A stretch of DNA of 64,000 nt. Source: Nemertoderma westbladi. Lineage: Eukaryota; Xenacoelomorpha; Nemertodermatida; Nemertodermatidae. Where the stretch lies: contig JAUCBJ010008614.1 in NCBI GenBank assembly GCA_032718475.1, positions 1-64,000 on the forward strand, given 5' to 3'. Under the pieces are notes generated by a model that saw only the letters and a list, made by a program, of their open reading frames with translations, made no database searches and was not told the DNA's origin. The first letter of the stretch is position 1. Every line of letters begins with the position of its first letter. A program made the position numbers and the translations under genes. Below, piece by piece: positions 55,835 to 64,000 of this stretch.

Positions 55835-56060
55835 CAGGCAGGCATAGATAAATAGCAGAATGGTAATTAAACTTAAACGTATAAGTTTTTCTCCACAGGC
55901 ATAGATAAATAGCCAGAATGGTAATTAAAAGTATAAGTCTTTCTCCACAGGCATAGATAAATAGCCAGAATGGTAAATAAAAGTATAAGTCTTTCGCCAC
56001 AGGCATAGATAAATAGCCAGAATGGTAATTAAACGCATAAGTGTTTCACCACGGGCATAG
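55835..56060. repeat. 52-bp minisatellite
   Basis: Four units built on CACAGGCATAGATAAATAGC, CAGAATGGTAATTAAA and GTATAAGTCTTTCTC. It abuts the preceding array. Confidence 0.9.
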
Positions 56061-56589
56061 GGAAAATCGACAAAAAAATTGCCCCCACTGGTACGGATTC
56101 AGGTCATTACCTGTCTGTCAAATGTGTCTGACAATTTTCAAACTATTAAAAATATTGTACTTAAGTATATTGTATCTATTACTTTGCAGTGTATGCACCC
56201 TCAATTGCTTACTTGATATATTTTGTAACGTATGAGGTCTCTGAAATTTATACGACGTTTATCAGTTTATGTCTGTCTGTATGACCGTCTGTCCGTTTGT
56301 CCACCGTCTGTCTGTTTCTCTGGTATGCTACAATTATTAATGAAATATAAAATTCATATCAGTAAAACAAGACAATCAAAGTTCAGTATAATGATAAATG
56401 TACCCTGTCTGGTGTCTGTCGGTCTGACTGACTGTCTGTCAGTTTCTCTGCCCATTTTATATTGTATGATACAATTATCAATGAAATTTAAAATTCTTAC
56501 AAGTAAATCAAGACTATTCAAGGATAAATTGCATAACGTTACATATGTCGCACAAATAAGCAATGATGTGTTATACAACTATGGTAACA

Positions 56590-56750
56590 TATCATTTCCA
56601 AAACCCAGCATCACCCTGCAGAGACGGCGCCTGATGCTTGCTGGGCACAGTTTCCACCGACAGGATCAACCTGTACACAACCTTGTGCTGTGGTATCCGG
56701 CTGGTGAGAATAGAAGTGGTGGACAGCAAATTAATTTCTATCTGTAACAC
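56590..56750 (+). pseudogene. RTE-like LINE C-terminal fragment
   Basis: Reads PSITLQRRRLMLAGHSFHRQ, DQPVHNLVLWYPAGENRSGG and QQINFYL, then stop: the RR.R.AGH…R…Q.VHNLVLW block of the RTE-type ORF also seen at 790 and 63660, cut off before the end. Confidence 0.8.
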
Positions 56751-56828
56751 TACTGTACTGTAGTAAATCGCTATGTTTTATTAAAGAATTTAGCAACAAA
56801 AAAATACAAATTTATGAATAAAATTACG

Positions 56829-56962
56829 TATTACATGGGAAAAAACATAGAACATTTTTTTTTTCAATATTCTCTCGACCCTCTATTAACCTCGCTGCCG
56901 CTCGGTAAATAAAATGTCTCGAGAATAATGAAAAAATGTTCTACTTTTTTTCCCATGTAATA
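56829..56962. mobile_element. 134-bp MITE with about 48-bp inverted arms
   Basis: TATTACATGGGAAAAAACAT…AGAACATTTTTT…TATTCTC on the left mirrors GAGAATAATGAAAAAATGTT…TCCCATGTAATA on the right. The centre contains CTCGCTGCCGCTCGG. Confidence 0.75.
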
Positions 56963-57103
56963 AATAATTATGAACTAATTATGAACAATGGAGAATTTAA
57001 TTTTATTTATTTGTGGGGAATTTTTTGTAGTTATGCTCTTAAACTTTCTAGAACAACAAAATAATGACATGGTGACATACTGGAAACACTGTACAAGGTA
57101 AAT
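56963..57103. other. Intergenic
   Basis: No feature recognised. Confidence 0.5.
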
Positions 57104-57316
57104 GTGGGGCGAGCGACGAAAGTAAGCGAGCTTAGCATACAGGTACCACTAACTCAATCGGTGTGTCTGTTGATCTGTCGATCTGTTGTGTCCAATTTTA
57201 AACGTTAATAACTCAGCCAAATCTCGATAAAATATATCCAAACTTGGTAATGTAGACTGGCAAAAGTGTAGAAATTTTCCAAGTTGAATTTGCGTGGGTC
57301 TTCGTGCAGCATCTGT
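57104..57316. mobile_element. GTGGGGC-family element, copy 2 (right end degraded)
   Basis: Begins GTGGGGCGAGCGACGAAAGT, with AGTAAGCGAGCTTAGCATA as at 2700, and runs to CTTCGTGCAGCATCTG where the right TIR should be; the final GGCCCCAC is missing. Confidence 0.6.
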
Positions 57317-59854
57317 GTAACTGTCTTACAGTTATAATAAATATATCTACCCAACAATTATTAGGCTTGGCATCAGCTCGTTGCTAGGAGACTGCAGGAT
57401 ATATCAGGTGGGTTTGAAATTCAGCAATACCGGTACAATGCATCAATAATGTGGCCTTGGGAAGTGTGGTAGGCCTATTTCACTTTCTTCAGCTATATTC
57501 CGGTACGACACCGGTACCATGAGATGCCTGTACTCAGTACCGGTACTGCTCACTGCTGTTGCTGTATGTGGTAGGCCTAGCTTTCTAGGCTGGTTGTCAG
57601 TCTGTCAGTGTAGTACTGCTACTGCATTATCTGAGTATTGGTACGTGTGGTAGGGAAGGGAGTCCAGCAATTGCCTGAGTGATGTCTGAATTGCGATATC
57701 GCGACTATATCATGTACCGGTACGGTACCTTAATCTAATTATATGTTTTACAGTACGGTACCGGTACTGTTACAGTGGTACAGAGTTACCGGCACCGGTA
57801 CCGTCTTCAGGTCGTTGGCGCCACCCACCATTCGGCTCGGCAACGGCAGCCATGCAGCCATGGAAGTTTTGCAATTATGCGGACTTAAGACAGACTGACA
57901 TATTGTCAGGTTGTACCAGCTGACCTTTATTCCATGTTCCGGTATCCACTACTGCACTAGGTACCCCAACAGCCCAATACTGCAATACCGCCCAGCAACG
58001 TTTAAGAATTGTACCGGTACTCAAACTGTACTCTGTCTGTTGCAGTGTCGTTGGCGACCTCGACTTTTGGTATCGCTACTGCGCTAGTGCTACGGGCAAA
58101 CTGGACTAACCGATAAGCGAGACCCGAGGACTGAAGAATGCATTGAATTTTTTTAGTAGTTTGACTGTGGACTTCTATGACATCGATGCCAAGCTGCCAA
58201 TGCGAAAGTTTTTTTTTTAAGTAAAAGTTTGGTTAAATTTTCTTAATTATTTATTTAAATTTCTTAAGTACCGATTTGGGGATAGAATTGCTCAATTTTA
58301 ATCTGTATCTAATAACTGACCTCGTCCTGCGCGATGGCCCCACGAACGTGTATGGCGTGAAGATATGCTAGTGCGAAATTAATATAATTAATTATTATTA
58401 TTAATTATTAATTAATAATTTTTACCGGAAACGAGTTTTATAAATGGGCCCTAATATATAGATAAAAAAAGGATAAATTATATAGTTGTAGAAAAAATAG
58501 TTATTGATAAAAAAAAATACGTGTCAGAAATAACTTCTTGTCACTACTGTAATTTAATTTAACCGAAATTCAGATGTTCTGCCCTCGTGTATTGAATTTT
58601 GCATTCGATGGCATTTTATGTGCAATTCCTACAAAACCTAAAACTCTCAGACGACTGCATAATTTAATTTGGGTATATTAAAATTAGTGACAAAAAGTGC
58701 TTATTTCCGAGACAGTTCTCTTATCGAAGAACATTACTTTCTCAGCAAGTCCATATATAGATCAGAATTATTATATCTTTGCACTAAGCCCACACTTTTG
58801 GTGTGTTATATTTCTCAGCAAGTCCTGTAAAGATAAGTATCCTGCGAAACCTACCCGACAGCAAATAAATAACACATTCCCACGATCCGATCAAAATTGC
58901 TAAATGTCTACAGGGGCCAGTCAGCCTTAAGGGGGCCAACTATAACTATTATTAATTAATTATTTTTTGACTTCGAAACTGCTCTTTTCAACAACATAAT
59001 ATATTGCTGATATTTATGACTCTCTGTATAAAACAACCTTTTTATCAGTTTGTCGATTTTGACTTTTTTCATCACTAAATTCCCAACTATTATATTTTTT
59101 ACTCAATTGCCATCAAACATATACCAAAATGTCCAGCAGCTTTAGGACTACCATCGTTGGTTTTGTAAAACATGGCCTGGCCATTTGGCCGATTTTGTAA
59201 TAATGTCGCACTGCGATATAAAGCTGGAAAATATGTCGCCCTGGCGATTTGGTAGTGCGAAATCAATTCTACAAATCAAAAATCAATTCTACATTCTACA
59301 AATATATAAATACAATTCCCGACGTTTGCGACGTTTACAAAATCTGCAAAGAATCACTCAGCTTCTGTGCCCTATAGTCAAGTAGACACTAACCTAAGAG
59401 GACGTGGAAATTTGGTACAGCTGAGATTTGTTTACAGTTTCTATTCAATTCGAGGGTGCTGTTCCCGAATCCGGTTGATGCCAAGTGTGAAAAGTTCAGC
59501 ATTTTGTTCTCAAAGCATTTATATTCTAGAATAAGACTTGTGATGGGATACCATTGTTTTGGTTGATATAATTGATTTATTTTAATAGAATTGAGAATTA
59601 AAATACATCCGATTACAATCTGGACAAACGACGCAACGGACAAACGTGGACAATCTAACCATAGCAACTCTAATTTTTATAATCCTATACTTCTCATCGT
59701 CTCATCATATAATGTTTTACATGTATGAAATGCGTTATTTGAGCGTATTTAAAAAAAAATTATATATATTGATTCAAAAAAATACTCTTGTCTGAGTTTT
59801 CTCGAACCCAGTAAATATAACATAGTTCCTGCGCACTTTCGACTGAGGTATTTT
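57317..59854. other. Intergenic/intronic, no gene seen
   Basis: About 2.5 kb rich in GGTACCGG, TAGGCCTA and AT tracts. GCGCGATGGCCCCACGAACG at 58325 is a lone GTGGGGC-family end; 58380-58425 is an AT palindrome. No exon could be supported. Confidence 0.5.
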
Positions 59855-59859
59855 TCGCA

Positions 59860-59976
59860 TTTCCTATCACTAATTTAGTGATAGAAAAACTCTCTCCGAC
59901 TAATTTAGTGATAGAAAAACTCTCTCCTACTAATTTAGTGATAGAAAAACTCTCCTACTAATTTAGTGATAGATAC
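59860..59976. repeat. 30-bp minisatellite
   Basis: About four units of CTAATTTAGTGATAGAAAAA plus CTCTCTCCGA. Confidence 0.9.
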
Positions 59977-60179
59977 TAAATAGTAATCATAGTAAGCGAA
60001 GCAGTATATACTATCTTGCTTTGATTTTTTTACCGATTTTATAGAGAAAGGGTGGATTTTTCATCCCTCTAGCATTTCATGATCACTTAAAGATAATAAA
60101 ATACAATATACCTACTTACATACAATACAGTACAGTACTGTACGGCATGTGCGTATGTAATCGGTAACAGGGTGGTAGG

Positions 60180-60395
60180 GGGTATAGGGGAACTTGACGC
60201 AAACCCAACCATTTAACAATGTTAATTACAAATTAAGGGAAAAGATCCCGGATTCTAATCAAAACAATAAACTAAGGTTAATAGAACAGGTTACAGTTTT
60301 ATTTTTGGTAGTCATCAGCTGTAAATTTCTTTGGTTTTCCCATGGGAGGAACGAGTTGTGTTGCTTTGGAAGTCCCCCCCCCCCCCCCCCCCCCC
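60180..60395. mobile_element. Homopolymer-capped MITE, copy 3
   Basis: From GGGGGTATAGGGGAACTTGA and GACGCAAACCC to TTGCTTTGGAAGT and a run of about 26 C. The interior shares CAAAACAATAAACTAAGG, GAACAGGTTACAGTTTTATT and CATCAGCTGTAAAT with copy 1. Confidence 0.65.
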
Positions 60396-60667
60396 GGTTA
60401 CCGCTACCGTTATTTATTATCAGATACTTTCCGCGCAATAACGTTCATCCCTCTCCAGGGGAGAATCGTCGCAAATAACAGCTGATTACTCTCAAAAATA
60501 AATCCTGAAAACCTTTTCTATTGACTTTAGTTTGTTGTTTTGCTTAGAAAAACATGCCACTGTAACCTGCTCCTTTCCCTTTATTGATAATTTGACATTG
60601 AGGTGAGATATAAATTCGCCGAGATGGGATTTGCTTCGAATCCCCCCCCCCCCCCCCCCCCCCCCCT
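60396..60667. mobile_element. Homopolymer-capped MITE, copy 4
   Basis: From the same C run through ATCCCTCTCCAGGGGAGAAT, GTCGCAAATAACAGCTGATT, CACTGTAACCTGCTCCTTTC and AAATTCGCCGAGATGGGATT to TTGCTTCGAATC and a run of about 25 C. It is the mirror arrangement of copy 1 and adjoins copy 3. Confidence 0.7.
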
Positions 60668-60836
60668 CTCTCTCTGAACATTAGTTTCAATACGTCTTCG
60701 TGCAAAGTTATTAAGTAGATACTCTGGATTATCATTATCTCTATAAGCTGCAACATTGCCCTTCCACCGCCGCCATAAAGACATTCCCTAAACCTAATTT
60801 TGACTGTTAAATTTATCAGTTGGTTGGTTATCTTCT

Positions 60837-60943
60837 CTAACCAACAGGTTGGCTTTCAGATGTACTGGAATCCATTATATTACTAGCAGTTGTAGTAGCA
60901 GGAGTTTCAGTTGATGTTGTCGCAATGGTTGTTGGGCTTGATT
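60837..60943 (-). CDS. Membrane protein gene, last coding exon (Thr-rich tail)
   Basis: 107 nt after acceptor TTCCACTTAG. Two bases complete a split glutamate codon (G|AA), then SSPTTIATTSTETPATTTAS, NIMDSSTSESQPVG and stop. The Thr/Ser-rich sequence would be an O-glycosylated extracellular stalk in the orientation predicted from the preceding exon. Phase and donor (ACAG|GTTAGT at 61414/61413) agree. An alternative stop occurs three codons into the intron if it is retained. Confidence 0.6.
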
Positions 60944-61413
60944 CTAAGTGGAAAAACATAAGACAACTATATATTATATTGATATATACAAATAATACCG
61001 TTATGCCAATGACTCCAACGTAGCACACCTTATTGTGTTGCTTCATTAATAGTCGCCACACCACACATGTACACATCTGCACAACTTACCTATACCTATG
61101 CTATAATGAATACTGTGGTTCGTTTTTTATTTGTCTTGTTCCCACTTAATCTTCAACTTCCCAACGCTTTTATTTCCTTTTTTAGCGCTTTAATCCTCGT
61201 TGCTTTACTTGTTCTCACTCACTAGGTTCGTTCATCTAATAAATCACTCGATTCAGCACAATGTCAACGGTTACTACACACACAAGTAGGCCTCTGTGTA
61301 ATGTAAACAGAAAACGTTACCTTTGCCGTATAGTACCTGACCTGAATGGATTTGAACTTTACTTGATCTACAATTAACCACCAATCTGGCCGTCTTGTTG
61401 ACCATCTACTAAC
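60944..61413. other. Intron of the membrane protein gene
   Basis: 470-bp intron with GT…AG ends. 61198-61290 is a weak relative of the dispersed repeat at 31991-32090. Confidence 0.55.
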
Positions 61414-62266
61414 CTGTTCCGTGCGCATCCTGTTGTATCATGTTGTATTGGAGTAATTGATGCGCGTTCCGCTCAGTCAGTGTGTAAAGGTACAACCCAC
61501 CCACTGCCGATCCCGCAATAGCCAATACAACCAATATTAGTGCGACTATCGCCACCCACAATGCGGCTCGTTGGTGACACAAACAACAACGACTTCCTCC
61601 ACCTTGTACGGTTGATGTTTCCTTGTCCAGAGTGTCGTCTAGACTCCCCAGTCTGTTTAACTCTATTGCGATATCAGCTGAGCTCTCCTCATGAGAAGGT
61701 GCTGCTGTTTTCTTTCCATGTTTTTTCGGTTTATCTATTTTTTCAGTTTTATTAATCGGCTTATCTTTATCAGTTTTTTTATTCTTCTTTTTTTCTTTTT
61801 CGACTTTTGTCGCAGAAGATTCATCTTTAACATATCCAGGGTTAATCTCGCCCGTATTGTAGTATTCGTCGTGTGTACCTGTAACGCCCCCCGGCGAATC
61901 TCCAGAGTATGGATAAGTTGGTTTGAACGGAGGTGTTATATAGGAAGGCTGTTTTTGTATTTTTGGCTTTTCTTTCAATGTTGGTTTCTTCTTTTTTATT
62001 ACCGGCCCCGTGATTGGTTGTTGACTGCCTCCCACCTGGCCTGTGATTGGTTGTTGACTGCCTCTCGCCTGGCCTGTGATTGGTTGTTGACTGCCTCCCG
62101 CCTGGCCTGTGATTGGTTGTTGACTGCCTCTCGCCTGGCCTGTGATTGGTTGTTGACTGCCTCCCGCCTGGCCTGTGATTGGTCGCTGACTGACTCCCCC
62201 TACCCTTCCACTTGCGGCAGCTCCTTTCTGCTCGTTTCTCCGTACAAAGTGACCGATACTGTTCAT
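61414..62266 (-). CDS. Single-pass membrane protein, main exon
   Basis: Unrecognised protein. Read from the ATG at 62266: a short N-terminus, six copies of an 11-residue repeat (PITGQAGGSQQ/PITGQARGSQQ, about residues 29-88), a Lys-rich stretch (KKKKPTLKEKPK), a Tyr/Pro segment (TPPFKPTYPYSGD), a highly charged Lys/Glu region (150-185), the cysteine cluster CCLC (227-230, possible palmitoylation) and one transmembrane helix at about 234-262 (ALWVAIVALILVVLAIAGSA…). A short juxtamembrane helix and the spliced Thr-rich tail follow. Basic residues precede the helix, so the N-terminus should be cytosolic. With the last exon the product is 319 residues. The start is uncertain because an upstream frame also looks coding (62267-62522). 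Confidence 0.6.
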
Positions 62267-62522
62267 CCTGTCCCTCTTGATCGTTTGGCTTACGGTCGCC
62301 TATTTCACTGGCAGTCTTTATATCGGAGTAATGGCCCTCTTCATCCTCACTATCTGACGAGCCCCCCACTTCCATGGTATTTATATAATCTGGGTCGTTT
62401 ACTGATATATTCTGGTATACATTGGAGGTCCTCGGGTTCTCCGGCGTTTCATTTGGTTTAAATTTTTTCCATTTTTTCTTTAACTTTTCCGCTAGATCAT
62501 CATCGGCTTGAACTGAATCCAT
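62267..62522 (-). CDS. Probable true N-terminus of the membrane protein, out of frame
   Basis: The ATG at 62522 opens MDSVQADDDLAEKLKKKWKK and continues FKPNETPENPRTSNVYQNIS and GGSSDSEDEEGHYSDIKTAS to EIGDRKPNDQEGQDEQ at about 62260. The composition (acidic Ser/Glu clusters, Lys-rich start, YQNI and HYSDI tyrosine motifs) looks like a real cytosolic tail. It runs on in this frame through the 33-bp DNA repeats as a Gly/Arg/Thr/Asn pattern ending at 61842 without a membrane helix. To reach the membrane frame, one base must be skipped or a small intron removed between about 62293 and 62221; GTAAGC at 62293-62288 is a possible donor. Confidence 0.5.
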
Positions 62523-63173
62523 AATTTACTGAGCAGAATTTAGCGTTCTAAAATACTATTTTTTGTAATTATTATTATAGTTTGAGTAAATTAATTGTAC
62601 TGGCTAATTATATTCTACTATAATTCTATTGTAAGACTATGTATATAATAAAATTTTTCAAATTTTTTTCTGGAAAATGATATAGTTCGTTTATTGTTTT
62701 GGTTGAAGTTAGGTCTTATGTAACTTCTTGGAATGGAAAATAGTCTAAAGCTGTCTTAAAGACCCTAATTATATAATAAGTTATGGAAATGTAAATGTAA
62801 CAAAAATTATTGACACATTGAAAATTATTATAACAAAAATGAGTCTCCATCCCAACTCGTTATCTATTACAATACAGAGAGAGACTGAGATTGTTATTAA
62901 TTCGATATCGAAATATATATATATATATCGCACTAATCTAGTCTGCGCTCTGCGTACACTTCTAAGCCTAATCAACTAATGAAGCGCTCGTTGATTTAAA
63001 AGAGCTATCCATTGCAACCCTAGACCGATTTACAAGTTACGATTTTTTGAGCAACTTTTTAAGCAACTTGGTGAGTAACAGATCACGTTTCGTCGTAGTG
63101 TGAACACGAAGTTTACGGAAAACACGTTCACACGTTTAAACTGCAAACACGTTAAGTTACTCTAAATCAACTT
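62523..63173. other. 5' flank of the membrane protein gene
   Basis: No promoter element assigned. CGTTTATTGTTTTGGTTGAA at 62689 is a scrap of the homopolymer-capped MITE; an (AT)n tract lies at 62915-62928. Confidence 0.45.
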
Positions 63174-63504
63174 TAATTATAAATGAATTGTTGTGGGGAG
63201 GGTGACGGTGAATAAATATATATGTTATATTATATGTTTTGTACTTTCCTATGAGTGACTGTAAAAGGCCTATATATGATAGCCCACTCCAAAGTGAATA
63301 CATCTTCTACCGCCCTGGTAGCTCAGTGGTCTTAGGACACACACTCGGCTGATGATAACCGGAAGTTTGAAACCTAGGTACCGAGTTCGAGCCCCAATAG
63401 GGGCGGTTGATATTTTTCACTATGGAGAGCATTATCATAATATACTATAACATATATATTTATTCACCGTCACCCTCCCCACAACAATTCATTATAATTA
63501 ATTA
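63174..63504. mobile_element. Foldback element with a tRNA-like loop
   Basis: The left arm (63174-63235: ATGAATTGTTGTGGGGAGGG, TGACGGTGAATAAATATATA) is inverted at 63440-63500 (TATATTTATTCACCGTCACC, CTCCCCACAACAATTCATTA). Between them, 63311-63408 is tRNA-like: acceptor strands CCGCCCT/AGGGGCGG, D arm GGTAGCTCAGTGG, anticodon region GGCTGATGATAACC, T arm GAGTTCGAGCCCC. The anticodon loop has about three extra bases and there is an extra insertion before the T arm, so it is not a canonical tRNA. Confidence 0.7.
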
Positions 63505-63609
63505 ACACGCATGGCCGCATACGGGGTTACAGTGGTTTCTACAACACTGTATAATAGTTATTCTTTGAGGCATGGTTGCCATTTCTGGCAGAGCACGGGA
63601 ATAACGTTG

Positions 63610-64000
63610 TACTTTCCTATGAGTGACTGTAAAAGGCCTATATATGATAGCCCACTCCAAGAATGCTACGCCGGGTACATTGTGTCAAGTACAATGCACA
63701 CATCTCCAACCAGACACTATATAACATTGGAGGTGTCTCATTGGTTCCCCCAAGCTTGACACTAGAACAAAATCGCCTCCGCTTTGCAGGACATTGCTTT
63801 CGCCGTGAGGACCAGCCAGTGCATAATCTTGTACTTTGGCAGCCTCATGGAGTGAATAAGCATGGTGGACAGCCCATGACTTTCTTGAGACGCATCTTAA
63901 AGGACACTGGCCTTAAAGATGCGGATGATCTAGCAAATGTCATGGGTGATAGGGAGTTGTGGCGGTGCAATTTTGTTGACAAGCCGGCACAGCATTCTTA
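63610..64000 (+). pseudogene. RTE-like LINE C-terminal fragment, runs off the window
   Basis: From about 63749 the frame is open to the end of the window: PSLTLEQNRLRFAGHCFRRE, DQPVHNLVLWQPHGVNKHGG, QPMTFLRRILKDTGLKDADD, LANVMGDRELWRCNFVDKPA and QHS. This is the intact C-terminal block of an RTE-type ORF and the best copy in the window. A frameshift near 63725 separates it from the preceding ECYAGYIVSS segment. 63610-63662 duplicates 63240-63292. Confidence 0.85.

Noticed and set aside
61691-62461. Plus-strand 256-codon frame with LLTASRLACDW repeats
   Set aside because: Antisense of the 33-bp repeats in the membrane protein exon; no independent support.

Overview
The window is nuclear DNA from an animal. 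It has spliced genes with GT/AG introns, two well-conserved metazoan proteins (METTL3 and Chibby), non-LTR retrotransposon debris of CR1/L2 and RTE type, tRNA-derived SINEs, many terminal-inverted-repeat (TIR) elements and long minisatellites. No operon, bacterial or organellar signature is present. The AT-rich, repeat-rich composition suggests a marine invertebrate, possibly an echinoderm or another deuterostome, but the species assignment is weak.

Layout. 1-6.8 kb is repeat-filled intergenic DNA (SINE, RTE tail, several TIR elements). 6.86-27.93 kb on the minus strand is one complete METTL3 gene, the catalytic subunit of the mRNA N6-adenosine methyltransferase. I could join four coding exons (1095, 125, 319 and 240 nt) with canonical GT/AG junctions into a 592-residue protein. 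Its three introns are mostly repeats: intron 1 holds a 4.4 kb array of 63-bp units, a 2.5 kb TIR element, LINE debris and an inverted SINE pair; intron 2 is a 6 kb array of 34/38-bp units; intron 3 holds a broken LINE with its own 27-bp array. 28-32.6 kb carries TIR elements, including a 1.26 kb long-TIR element with a 9-bp target duplication. 32.65-34.84 kb on the minus strand is a two-exon Chibby (CBY1) homologue of 135 residues. 35-43 kb is repeats, a histone H3 3'-end fragment and a 2.6 kb array of 12-bp units. 43.2-47.3 kb is a nearly full-length but frameshifted CR1-like LINE on the plus strand. 47.3-53.5 kb is repeats and LINE scraps. 53.55 kb starts a plus-strand gene whose first coding exon opens a SAM domain. 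54.2-55.1 kb is a hAT-like element with an 8-bp target duplication. 60.84-62.52 kb on the minus strand is a probable single-pass membrane protein gene with a reading-frame conflict. The window ends in an RTE LINE tail.

The most interesting signal is in METTL3. The intron-2 minisatellite unit is a copy of the exon-2/intron-2 boundary, so the last 20 coding bases plus the 5' splice site are repeated about 160 times next to the real donor. The array is therefore a field of decoy 5' splice sites in the gene for the m6A writer. The 27-bp array in intron 3 also overlaps coding sequence (a LINE), and the 68-bp arrays at 52 and 55 kb match the interior of a homopolymer-capped MITE family, so several minisatellites here appear to have been seeded inside older functional sequence.
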